This document shows positions 12,800-23,418 of a stretch of DNA of 64,000 nucleotides, in pieces; the stretch's first letter is position 1; every line of letters begins with the position of its first letter. Source of the DNA: Ulota crispa (taxonomy: Eukaryota > Streptophyta > Bryopsida > Orthotrichales > Orthotrichaceae). A model generated the notes under the pieces. It was not told where the DNA came from. It did not search any database and saw only the letters and a program-made list of their open reading frames with translations. The stretch lies in NCBI GenBank assembly GCA_963920765.1, contig OY987243.1, positions 8,432,001 through 8,496,000 on the forward strand. Reading direction: 5' to 3'. A program made the position numbers and the translations under genes.

Positions 12800-12890
12800 T
12801 GACATTGGTGGCAACAATGAATTGGAGGGAACTAATGGCAGTCTTACCAATGATGAAAAAGCTACTGAGCAGGCAAATATTCTAGACAGG
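12800..12890 (+). other. Exon-like block with matching splice borders
   Basis: A polypyrimidine-TTTTTACAG acceptor precedes 12,800 and a GTAACA donor follows 12,890. The enclosed 91 nt has an open frame reading DIGGNNELEGTNGSLTNDEK and onward to ANILDR. Composition is protein-like (acidic, Gly/Asn/Thr-rich), but no family is recognised and no partner exons were found. It may be an isolated captured exon or chance. Confidence 0.2.
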
Positions 12891-13689
12891 GTAACACTCT
12901 TGCATTTCTCAACATGTGATGGGACTGCTTTATAAAGTATATTTTTTGAACATTGTATGTACGATCAGATTATAACTTGTTTTCTTGTTTTTCTAAATTT
13001 AGCATCTTCCTTAGTAGAATGAGTATTGACTTTTTATGTATTGTGAAGACAATGTCGCTTGTTCCTAGTCTCTGGTGGCATGGTCTCATGCTTCACTCTC
13101 AATTTTTTTTGGATGCTAGCATTTAAGTAGTTTCATTAATCTTGTCAAATAATGTGTTGTTATTTTTTTCACACGCTTTAAAGTTCAGTTCATTTATGGA
13201 TTGAAGTGATGAGGGAGAGGTTTAGGTGATGGACATAAATTGCAATGCTTTGTAATAAATCCTTCTATGTTTTTGCGCAATATTTTGGAAGAAATGAAAT
13301 ATTAAGGCCCACTTTATACTTGGGGCTGGATTGAGGGCCGGCCCAAAGTCTTCATATCTTGACCAATAGGATCGCTTGCTTCTCCTCAATCCGGCCCAAG
13401 GGCTTTATGCTAGGGCTGGGTTGGAAGGTCACCAAATCCTACATGGCATCCTACATGGCACTCTTTTGGCGCCAAAACCTCCTCCGCTCTAATCTGTCAT
13501 TGCATTGCTTTGCCTTCCTGCCTCTTTGCAATTGCTCCTCAGCTCCTTTGCTTCTCCTTATGCTCCTTTTGGCCTTCTGCTCCTCTTGATGCACCTCTTT
13601 GTCTTCTCTGTACCTTTGTCTCAAAGAATTTTATGTTGTTTAGGGTTTAGGGTATTGCTTGAGCTTTGCGGTTTACGGTTTTGTAGGTC

Positions 13690-13951
13690 ATGGAGATTTC
13701 AGCGGACCAAGTAGAAAAGCTGCTGATGGAAGTCAAGAAGCTGCCGATGGAAGTTGAGAAGGTTGACGATGACTTGCAAAAAGTTTCTGCTCCTCCGAGG
13801 AAGAAGGCAAGAAAAAATGCAAAATCACAAACCCCAAAGACCAAAGACAACGACAATCAAATGCGCAATTGGTTGGATAGCAAAGTTGAGGCATTGATTG
13901 CGTTGAAGGGTGAGATGTAGGCAGAGTTCAACAGCAACGCCAAAAAACAAG
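13690..13951 (+). pseudogene. Trihelix protein, N-terminal exon with an in-frame stop
   Basis: ATG at 13,690 opens 76 codons, then an in-frame TAG at 13,918-13,920. The frame continues open for ten more codons (AEFNSNAKKQ) to a consensus donor (AAG/GTATG at 13,952). The N-terminal part is a charged coiled-coil-like stretch (EKLLMEVKKLPMEVEKVDDD), then a basic nuclear-localisation-like run (PPRKKARKNAK), then helix 1 of a trihelix domain (RNWLDSKVEALIALKGE). The exon ends in phase 1 with a single G. That joins exactly to the GT-GTG-GAC start of the exon at 11,459 to read KKQ-GVDMW. The two exons therefore descend from the same gene structure, yet here lie on opposite strands with this exon carrying a stop. 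Inversion of one gene, or two broken copies, would explain it. Confidence 0.55.
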
Positions 13952-14223
13952 GTATGTTTCTAAAATTTGATGTTTTGGGTGATTAGGGTTGCGGTTTTAT
14001 TAGATATATTGAGCTTCTATAGGAGGCGCTTTGACGCAAGGAAGACCCTGAGATAACTAAGATTAGATGTGAGGTTTTTAAAATTGGAGTATCTCTCCAA
14101 GTGATAATTATTTTGGTCAATCCAAACGTAATCTGTTTCCTTTGTATGCTTCTAAATGAATCATCAATCACTTTGTAGTTTGAGTATTCAGTGTATGTGA
14201 ATGCATAGTAAGGGCCGTGACCC
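13952..14223. other. Putative intron start, no second exon downstream
   Basis: Sequence after the trihelix exon donor. No trihelix second exon is seen on the plus strand before or after the long foldback that begins at 14,224. Confidence 0.35.
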
Positions 14224-14969
14224 TTAACCTCTCAAGGCCCAAGCACCCTTTTTAATGTTGTCTAGGGATTTTGGATAGGCCACTACAAATGAACTTTGCA
14301 TTTGTTTTATTAGATTTTCACACATGAAGTACCTAAGAAGTAGCTATAAGGCCCAACAATTTTCATGGCTTTTGACTACATGGTTCAAAAGTTATTGCAT
14401 GATGTGCTGTTTTCTTTGCTCATCAGGGCAGCCCGGGCAGCTCAAGAACTTCTTTAGAAATTACATTCCAAGTTTAAGATTGTTTTTTAATTGGTTCTTT
14501 ATATCTACATATAGGTGAGAAGCTTTGAAACATTCAATTTCCATTAATGAGATGAAAGTTATGAGAAGTTTTAGTTTGCGGATAGGCGTGGAGTTTACCT
14601 ACTAGCAAACTAGAACTTCTCATAACTTTCATCTCATTAACGGAAATTGAATGTTTCAAAGCTTCTCACCTATATGTAGATCTAAAGAACCAGTTAAAAA
14701 AAAAAAAAATCCTAAACATGGAATGTAATTTCTAAAGAAGTTCTTGAACTGCCTAGGCTGCCTTGATGAGCAAAGAAAACAACATATCATGCAATAACTT
14801 TTGAACCATGTAGTCAAAAGCCATGAAAATTGTTGGGCCTTATAGCTCTGCTCTTTAGGTACTTCATGTGTGAAAATCTAATAAAAAACAAATGCAAAGC
14901 TCATTTGTAGTGGCCTATCCAAAATCCCTAGATAGCATAAAAAAGGGTGCTTGGGCCTTGAGGGATTAA
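14224..14969. mobile_element. 746-bp long foldback element flanked by TTAA
   Basis: TTAA (14,224-14,227) then CCTCTCAAGGCCCAAGCACC. The right end GGTGCTTGGGCCTTGAGGG precedes A-TTAA (14,966-14,969). The two arms of about 350 bp are highly complementary throughout, with a loop near 14,580-14,605. The inner part of each arm (CATAACTTTCATCTCATT, TTCAAAGCTTCTCACC, ATATGTA) is related to the right half of the family B elements at 18.3 and 52.4 kb. This suggests a head-to-head duplication of half an element. Open frames inside are by-products of the palindrome. Confidence 0.85.
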
Positions 14970-15299
14970 AGGACGGAGCCTATGACCACTATTTAACACT
15001 TCTCTCTCTCTTTGCTTCCATTTTACAAAGTTCTCAACATGAATGAAGTTTTTTGTATTTTTTTTTTCAAAGATGAAATCACATGTCTCTTATAAAAAGT
15101 AAAAATCCCAGAAGCTTTTGTGAAAATTTAATTCTTTTTGTCATTTCAAAGAAAAAGCAAATTCTTATCAAATACAATTTAAACTCAAAATTTTGAAACA
15201 TTCTCCATAAGTATGTATTAGCTTACATTATTGGGGCATTAACCAAATTTTGTGTCATACTATAACTAGAAAATATGTAAACAGAAAATTGGTACCTTT
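14970..15299. other. Gene-free AT-rich spacer
   Basis: No gene or element ends recognised. Confidence 0.35.
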
Positions 15300-15640
15300 T
15301 GGTTATATGCCCATTATTCAAATTGCAATTTAATATTCAAAATTTGGAAATTTTCAAACTAGAGTAGAAACCAAACTTAGTAAGCTTTGCTTTATTGGTT
15401 TCACTCAAAAAAATGTTAAAAAAAATTGTCGTGGAAAAAATCTAACTTTGAAGCAAATAGATAGGAGATATCAAGTACTAAAAATGCATTTTTTCATCCA
15501 TGGATTTAGCATCTTGTTGTTTAAAAAAATTGTTTAGAAAAATTGTAGTTTCTCAATGAGGGACTTTCCATCACTAGAAGTTGCATATGCACTCAAGGAA
15601 TGCTTACCAAAAACAACTTTTTCAAAAGAGCAAGCTAAGT
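15300..15640. repeat. Dispersed AT-rich repeat, copy 2 (inverted relative to 1-960)
   Basis: The reverse complement shares ordered blocks with about 150-195 and 628-760, including GGTAAGCATTCCTTGA and GTACTTGATAT. This copy lacks the MITE found at 197-627, so it serves as a related empty site. Confidence 0.5.
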
Positions 15641-17382
15641 TTGATCATGCATCAACCATGTTTTGGCCTCTTTTGTGTTTCAAGAATAAACCAAATCTTG
15701 AGATTGTTTGAAGTTTGAGTCAAACTTATGATCCACTTGGCCTTAGAAACAACCTCAAGCATACAAGAAGAGTAGAGTTGGGGACAAAAATACCCCTTCT
15801 CACTTAGACCTTTCCTATACAATTTATTATTTACTAACATTAAAAATCAGCTATTTATTCTAAAAGTTCAGCAAGGGAGACAATATTTGTTGAAGTTTGA
15901 TTTGCATACCATGCCTTTAATCCTTGCCAAGAGAAATTTTACATGTTCAATGTAGTATGCCATCATTATCAAAATCAACCAACACTAACTTGGCTTTAAA
16001 TTGCTCTTTAGATTTTGAAAAGCCTTGCAAGACAAAACCGGGGAGCATGACTCCACTTGCATTGCATTTTAGAAATTGAAAGTGCCTCAATTCAAACAAA
16101 AGCTATGTAAACTAATAATAGATTTGTGATGGATTGTTGGTGGAATTTGTAGTGACTTCATAAGCCTTTTTATAGTGTTTTAAACAATTTTTTTTTATTG
16201 TTAATTATCTTTATTATATTGACCTAAGATTTTGAACCAATATTCTTCCTTCTCTCAAAAAGATTAGCTAATTTTAAAATTGGTGAGGAACAAACCAAGT
16301 TGACAAAGATGTGAGTGAGAAATGGGTTTTTTTTGTCGTCAACTCTACAGCTGATATAATCACAATTTTTTTTCTACAAAGGCTTTAAAGCCAAAACATT
16401 GGAGCCCTAATCTTTGAGCCTTGAAACTCTAGAATTGGACACTTCTATTTGGTGAGAGTAAAAGCAAGCCACGAGTAGTGAGCCAAAATTTTTGTGAGCG
16501 GTAACAAATTTTTAGCTCAAAACCAATGAAAAACAAAATAAATTGTAAGTTTATCAAGAGATGAAAATTAAAAATGCACAATTAAAAGGCTAGGTGAAAT
16601 TTGTGTTTTGACAAAAAATCTAGGCTCACGGCTCACGGATTGCACTCAAGGTATAGCATTCCCCAAAAGGAGTCTAAGTAGAACATGAGTTCAAAGTTGC
16701 CCTACATAGTTTTTATCCAATCAAATTTATTTGTTTAGTAAAACATTATCATATTTTGATGAGATATGATTATGGATTCAAAACACCAAATTGGCTTTAT
16801 ATATTCTCAGTACAGCCAAATTCTTAGGGTTAGATTGGGTCAATTTCTATTTTTTGGACATTAAAATATGTTTCAAAATTTCAATTCCATACTATAATGT
16901 ATAGTCCATGGAGTTTATTTTAGTAATTCAATCATTGAGAGGTCATGATTGCAGGGTTTTTTTTTTTTTCATTTTTTAAGAAATGCCAAAGTGGCGATTT
17001 AAAATGTTATAGTGGTGCTCCAAATTTCAACAGTCATCCACATATTGGATAGAAAATATCACATTAGCACATAATACATGTTTATAATTAGGTTTCCATC
17101 CACAATTTGGCGATTTCATCCAAGTTTTTTTTTTTTTTTTTTAAATTTGAAGCTTTTTGGCAATTTCATCCAAATAATCATGTTTTTTTTTTTATAGGCT
17201 TGGTGCCAATCAAAAAAATTTGGTGCTTTTTTGCTCCAAATCGCCAAAAAAAAAACACTACATGGTTGATGCTTTTTTGGGCTCCAAAACAATATCCACT
17301 CCCAATTGTAAGCAACTTTAAGTTCTACCATGTACGTTTGTGTACAAACATAGCTGGGCAATTATGGTGACCAACCCATTGT
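15641..17382. other. Gene-free AT-rich stretch with poly-T tracts
   Basis: No gene recognised. Around 17,110-17,240 there are long T and A runs and a repeated GGC(G/A)ATTTCATCCAA motif; the short open frames on both strands there are low-complexity artefacts. Confidence 0.4.
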
Positions 17383-18156
17383 TTAAACCCCAAGCGCCCG
17401 CTGTTTTTTTAGTGGTTTAGGAGGGTTTACGAGGTCTTGGGTTTACAAGGCCATGTGTGTTTGCTTTAGGAAGATTCAAGAAATCTGGCCGTTGAAATTG
17501 GTAGGGGGTTCGTTTTAGGAGCAGAAGGTGGTAGTGTTACCTAATTTGATCGTTTGAGTTGGCAAATTATAGGGGTCAAATTTGAGTTGACCATTCAAGG
17601 ACAGCTTGAATTTTGGGTGGTTATGAGTTTCCACGCAGACGTACGGTGGGGTTTAGTTGATTTTTGAGCTGGATATTTTGACACGGTTTGGAGTGGAAAG
17701 TTAGGCTGTAGCTAGCAAAAAAATTGGCTGGTTTGGATACCGGAGCATCCCAAAAATTCCTTGAATGAATGTCTCTCCGAGCATTGAAAGCTTTGGCAAC
17801 CGGTTCTGTACCATGGTGCTACTGGTACTATGGCCTCAATGCTTGAAGAATATGTTTTGAAGGATTGGAAACGACCTAGTTGGCATGGCATGAAAACCCA
17901 CCCCCAATTACAAACCACCAACCACCAGTCTTCCCGGTTGTCAAAAGCACCTAAACTCATACCAACCCTGGATTGTGTCCTAAATTTGAACAAACAAAAA
18001 TTCCCACCTCTTGTCACCCCACTCCGCCTCATAACAACCCCTAACCCCTACCCACAAGTACAAACCGTACTCTAATACACCTAAATCTAAGAATATCAAC
18101 CCTTGTTTTCTAATCTAGAGTGACGGGATCCTGCTCATGGGGCGCTCACGGGTTAA
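17383..18156. mobile_element. Probable TTAA-flanked element
   Basis: TTAA-ACCCCAAGCGCCCGC at the left. At the right GGGGCGCTCACGGG-TTAA, whose complement reads TTAA-CCCGTGAGCGCCCC. The inverted ends are imperfect but share the GCGCCC core and the TTAA flanks. About 774 bp. An 81-codon plus frame and a 106-codon minus frame inside overlap and show no known domain. Confidence 0.5.
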
Positions 18157-18278
18157 AGATTTAGCATTAAAGATAAGCTATCTATGGCATATCTAGAATT
18201 GAGATCTTAAATGAACACCTTGTGTACATAGTAATGGCATTAGATTCAATGATTGGGAATAGGTATACCTACCCTACT

Positions 18279-19212
18279 TTAACTCCTAAAGTTTTTTTTT
18301 TGCAAAAGTCATTAAAAGCTGCCATTTTTAGAGCAATGAGTAGAAAGGTAAAAGAAATGTTAGTTTCAAAAAGCCAACTGTAGGATCTTGCCCTAGATTA
18401 CAAGAGGTACTTGTTGGAAAAAAGTTAGCTCATTTAAATGCAAAGGAGTGAGATATTGACATTTAAAGTGAAAAAGAAGATTGTTTCCTTTGTACCCAGA
18501 AATTTCAAAAGCCTTCGACCGCTCTTGTATCAAAAAAATGCTCTTACTCAAAGTTGAGGTTTATTTTTTCCATGCAAAAGGCCAAGTTAGGTAAGTGTGG
18601 GAGATTTTCAAATGAATTGGAGGTATGAATCATACTTTGTAAAAATTTTGCTATGTCGTAATGCCATGAAATTTTTTATATACACTAGGCAAAATTGGAG
18701 GATTTATGTAAAACTCATAAATCTAAGTTACTTTGATCCAAATGGTAAAAACCCAGTAATCTTAGTCTACTACAACTTGGAAAAAAATATATTCAAAAAA
18801 TAGATGCAAAGAGAGCTTAAAAAAGTAAAGCACCAAATTTAACAAGGGAAAAAGGAATGGAGGTTTGGGAGTCCCATACCTACCTGCAAACTAAAACTTC
18901 TCATAACTTTCATCTCATCAATCAAAATGGAATGTTTCAAAGCTTCCCACATATATGTAAGTCCAAAGGACCAATTTCAAAATTTTATTCCAAAAAAATA
19001 CAATTTTTAAAACTCTTTAGATTGCCCGCCCTCCCCCTTTTTTTAGAAATTCATGCATAACTTCTTCAATAAATGTTGGAATGAAGAAAAAATTAGATTC
19101 ACACATAGATATTTGAATTCCCCACTTTCAACAAAGGTTAAAAAAAAATCATAGGTACATGCCCAAAATCCCTATTTGTCTTGCAAGGGGACAACAGTCT
19201 TTTAGGGGTTAA
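18279..19212. mobile_element. TTAA-flanked non-autonomous element, family B copy 2
   Basis: TTAA/CTCCTAAAG at the left, CTTTTAGGGG/TTAA at the right, 934 bp. Collinear with copies at 6,256 and 52,399: GTAGGATCTTG, GGAGTGAGATATTGAC, CAAAGTTGAGGTTTATTT, GGCCAAGTTAGGTAAGT, CATAACTTTCATCTCATCAA and GTACATGCCC occur in the same order. No transposase. Confidence 0.8.
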
Positions 19213-19840
19213 TGAAGAACTCGTTGACATCCTCCAAAAGCAACAATCTTTAAACTCTCTAAATTTCAAAAAATTGCTACCAAAATATTCATGTACCTCA
19301 AAAAACAAATTGAACTTCACACTGTTAAATTTGAAAATTTTAGCTTTTTAGCAGTATTTTTTAGCCACTTGAGCTAAAAGCAAAAATCATACTCCTCGCC
19401 GTCCAGAAGTAATTCGCATTCCCTCGTAAAAAGAAACCCCGAATTCAAAAAGTTGTTTTTGTGCATTTCTCAGTTGCAGCTCTGCGAGCTGGCGATGGCG
19501 GAGTCGAACTTGCAGGAAGCTTGACGTACACGGCGCTGCTCCTCTAAAGGAGGCTTGCTTACTTCGCCAAAGTGAACGCACTGTCGCTGGTCCCTCCTCT
19601 CTCTCCTCCTCTCGTGGTTTCAGCTTCCCGAACACTGAAGAGTATCGTTTGAAGCGGGACCTTGGCGATTCACGGTTGCAGTGGTGCGTGATATTCAACA
19701 ATAAAACAGAGAAACTAACTCATACTTCCGAATGCTTGATTCTCACTTGAAAATGTATTGTGTGGCTGCTTCGTATCATTTGGTTCAGGGAAGGAGCTTA
19801 TAAAGGAAAATAGAAGGAGGGGTCGATTTCAGCGGAGACC
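19213..19840. promoter_or_regulatory. MED9 upstream region and probable 5' UTR
   Basis: GC content rises sharply from about 19.4 kb towards the MED9 start at 19,841, as expected for a plant promoter/5' UTR. No TATA box was placed with confidence. A 104-codon minus-strand frame here (19,387-19,701) is not recognised as a gene. Confidence 0.4.
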
Positions 19841-21842
19841 ATGTCGTGGTCTCAAGCTCAGAGTCAAGGCCAGCCAGGGTGGCAGCAACACTCATTTCAG
19901 ACGCAGGCGTTCCAATTCCGTCTCGTTCCTGTAATTTCTCCCTCCTTTTTGAATGCTTAGGGTTTTGATGCAACCATGCTTTACTAAGGATTGAACGCTT
20001 TTTTTTCCCTTCTTGCCTTAAAGTTGAATACACATAAGAAAGAGAACAATGTCAAAGCACCTGTCATTCTGAACGCATCGTTTCTCAGGTAGCATAAGAA
20101 TCACAAGAATTGTTGGGTCCAAGAGTGTTTTAGGGTTTAAGGCAGGAGGTTCTAAAACGGAGCGTTTAAGGACTGAAACTGAATTCTGGGGAGGTGAAAC
20201 TTCTTGAAATGTTTTTCAGTAAATTTTCCTTGAAAGACATGAGAAATTGGCATCTAACCCAAGATGTTTCATGTTTTTTAGAACTTTGTGGAATTAGTTA
20301 TGAAATTTTGAAGTGGAAAGGCCATAGGTCTCTAAAGTGGTGTACCTCCTCAAATGTATCACCTGTACATTGTTGAAGGGCTATGAAAAATAACATGTAC
20401 AAAAATTGAGTACATTTTTGGAGGTGCACCGTTTAGAGCATGCACCATTTTAGAACCTCCTACCTTAGCTGATACGTATCTGTCTTTGCCTTGTGTCTGC
20501 AATACCTTCAAAGAAAAACTTATAAGTACTAGTAAAGTAATGTACAAATTTATCACGAAAAAGCATCGCCGTCAGTGTTAAGTTAATAAGGGGTTAGATT
20601 CATTTACCGTACTCCGCAGCAAATTTTTTGGAACGAGTTTGAAGGAGTAAATTTGTAAGATTCTTTGAGCTTTCCTTTATTCTATCATTTTCTGATCACA
20701 TTGTCTGGTATTTTCCTTGACGATTTCAAGGATATCGAAGCATTAGCAGATTCAGTCGAGGGAGGAGCACGTGATCAGCAAGTTGATGATTCGGTAAAAG
20801 AACATCTCATTATCCTCGCCCCTAATCTGGGTTTTTAATGCCGAAATTTGTTTTTTAACGACCCGAACTTAAGCCGTTATTGTACCCTAATTTCTGTTCA
20901 GGTCCACGACCTCGCTACACGGTTTCAGAAGGCAGAGCAAATTTTGAACTCTTTAGGGAGTAACACAATTGAGAAGGTGCGTCCGTTAGACCTGGCTTGT
21001 GTCTGCGCTCTCCGGACGCTAGTCTTAGTTTTGAGTGAAACCCTAAAGGATGTTGCGTACCTAAAGTGTTGGTTGTATTCATACAAGGATCATTTAGTAC
21101 TTGAAAAAATGGCTTCATGACAAATGTAAAAAATTCCCCCAAAAATCCTAAGTGACCGGGAGTACGTTTGTGACTTGGCTTAAAATTTATAGCTCCAATG
21201 GGATTCATGTGCTTCCCAAGTACCCCATCCATATATAACACTAGAGAACGTATACAATACATCAACATCCTCTAAAGCTGTTGTTTGAGAAACTTGTGTG
21301 TTGGCGTCAGACATCAATTACAGAGTATTCAGCGAGCTCGAGGCAATAATGATTGCAATCCTGACGATTTAGTACCATCATGTCCTGTCATTGTTCATCA
21401 GAAATTAGATGGTTAGATCACATTTCCAAGACATTTAATGTGCACAATATTGCGACTCTGGATATCAGTCTGGTGTCATAGTAATTGGTGAAGCGGCCAT
21501 CATTACACCAAAGAGATAACTTGTGAGAGTTCTTTTGAAGCCAACACTATCATTAGCGTGCCGCCACTATTGTGATAGACTTATGGGGTTGTCAAAATCG
21601 GTCTTGTAGGACGTCGCAACGCAGAGGAGAACTTTGGAAGATCACAGAAATAAGCTGGAGGAACGCAGGTTTGATTCGTTATTTGTTGGAATGCTCGTTA
21701 TAGATATGTAACACAGTGCTGGTTTTTATCGCAGTTCGTCATTTTCTCTCTGGTAATTCTAATGCAAAAACCTCAATGTTACAGGGCTGTTCTTGCGAAA
21801 TATAAAAATGTGGTTGAGAGCATATATCCAGCAGATACTTAG
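19841..21842 (+). CDS. MED9: Mediator complex subunit 9 (MED9)
   Basis: Five exons: 19,841-19,930, 20,731-20,793, 20,902-20,976, 21,610-21,668 and 21,785-21,842. All borders are GT-AG, phases agree, and the protein is 114 aa. MED9 is part of the middle module of Mediator, which links activators to RNA polymerase II in the nucleus. The protein has a short Gln-rich N-terminus (residues 1-30, SQAQSQGQPGWQQHSFQTQ), then the conserved helical core: DIEALADSVEGGARDQQ, then VHDLATRFQKAEQILNSL, then TQRRTLEDHRNKLEERR and LAKYKNVVESIYPADT at the C-terminus. This parallels plant MED9 (…LADAIDAGTRDQH…, …LIAKYRNSVEDL…). Angiosperm MED9 has a much longer Gln-rich N-terminus, so this form is short. The start is chosen because exon 1 is in phase and there is no upstream in-frame exon. 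Intron 1 (800 bp) holds a MITE. It converges on RPB9. Confidence 0.9.
20139..20467. mobile_element. MITE family E copy 1, inside MED9 intron 1
   Basis: Left end TAAGGCAGGAGGTTCTAAAA and right end TTTTAGAACCTCCTACCTTA are inverted complements with one mismatch. About 330 bp. The body is shared with 54,420-54,744 and 62,781-63,125 (CCTTGAAAGACA, TTGTTTCAT-like, CACCTCCTCAAATGTA). The insertion leaves the MED9 splice sites intact. Confidence 0.8.
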
Positions 21843-23418
21843 GTCGTTAGATTTTGGGAACGTCAATGTAACTGAACATCAATTTCTCAACCAGCTGGAG
21901 GCGTTGAAATTATTAGGACGTTGGTGTTATGGCTATAAAATCGAAGCAGGACGAACAATTTTACTATAAATCGGTACTTGGCAGATGTATAGTCTTTGAC
22001 AGTTCCTATTTGGGGTGGGAGGATTCAATGCGAGCCCAAGTCGTCACATGGAATTGAACTACTAGAGGTTTGGCTGGAGATGTGTCTCCTCTTAGATTTG
22101 CTTGATGATCTTCTCATTGGAACAGGAAATGTATTCGTTGTCCTTGAAGTCAACATATGTGCCACTGCATGGTTTGGGCTCATAATAATAAGTGCTCTTT
22201 AGACATCTTTGGGAGGTAGAAGATCTCATTGTGTTCACGTTTCTGTTGCAAGCGCCCCATTTTGGTCATGTGTTTTGTGTACAACGTGCACTTTTGAAGA
22301 AATGTGAGTCTTGGTCAATGTGTATAGCTCTGTTCAAAATAACTTTCAGTGATCACAATGTAGAGACTTTATAATCATAATCTTCACCCTTTTCGAGGTG
22401 CTAAGATAGAATTTTTGCAAAGAATGTGATTTCAATATGGTACTGATATCATGTGTTTCCATGTTCTATTTAAGTGAGTATTGTCCTCATAATTAATGAC
22501 CATTACGAGTGCAGTTTTTGTTAACTTTGGGGATACTCAGTAGCAGGTATGCCATATCAGAGTAGTACACTTTCAAAAATCCATATCTTTTCCAAAAATA
22601 AGATGTTCCGCTTTCATTCCTTCTCATCTCAATTTCCTTTAAGGTAACGATTCAAGACCCCGTATGAGCAATACTAAGAAGTCAGTATTCATAGAATATA
22701 TCACCCTGCTCTAGTCTACTGCCTAAGACCACTTACGACTTAGACTCTCCTGGATTTCAAAATATGGCCAATAAGGGGTAGACATGGAAAAACCCTATAC
22801 AGGTGACAGTGATCCCAAATACGATTTTCACTTTTACCTCAACTGGTTAGAAACACTGCTGAAAAGCTGAAGTTTTCAAATCTATTACTGTTAAGTTCAA
22901 AAGTATTTTAGCTGCATGAAACTTTTGGTAGCAACCAAATTTAGCCAGTTTAAAGATCGCTGCAGGTGAGTGGAAAAAATTACAGGGGGCACACAGCTTC
23001 AAGATGTCCTTAGGTGATATGATATAGTTCTTCCTTCAGTCCACAAGACCTGCATGGCTTGAGCATATCCAGGTGCATTAGTCTAACCAGGTTCTGAACG
23101 TTCCAGTTCCATTTAATGTCCTCTCCATTCTAAACCAAGGCATTCGAGGGTAGCTGTCACAGCAAGGAAATCTTCTCACAGTTTCCTACTTTGCTCTGGA
23201 ATGTATCTCGGGCAACATACACTGCATTTGTCCCAGACCCAAAATTCAGAATGTTCACTGTTATATTATTCCCCTGTTGAAGGTCTTTGCGTTTCGATGT
23301 GATTCTTCGTGGTAAAATTCCAGTCCCGAATGCTGTTGTCACTCATGTCAAAAGAGCTTGCCCCTGAGCATATCTGGCATCATGGTCAGAGGTGTGTTGG
23401 CTTGCGACACCAGCTGCA
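21843..23418. other. Intergenic region between convergent MED9 and RPB9
   Basis: It should contain both 3' untranslated regions. No further gene recognised; small frames near 22.0-22.4 kb have no domain. Nothing structural stands out. Confidence 0.4.

Noticed and set aside
17107..17370. Overlapping plus and minus frames rich in Phe and Lys
   Set aside because: Produced by long T and A runs.
19387..19701. 104-codon minus-strand frame upstream of MED9
   Set aside because: GC-rich promoter/5' UTR region; no domain; Arg-rich composition fits a shadow.
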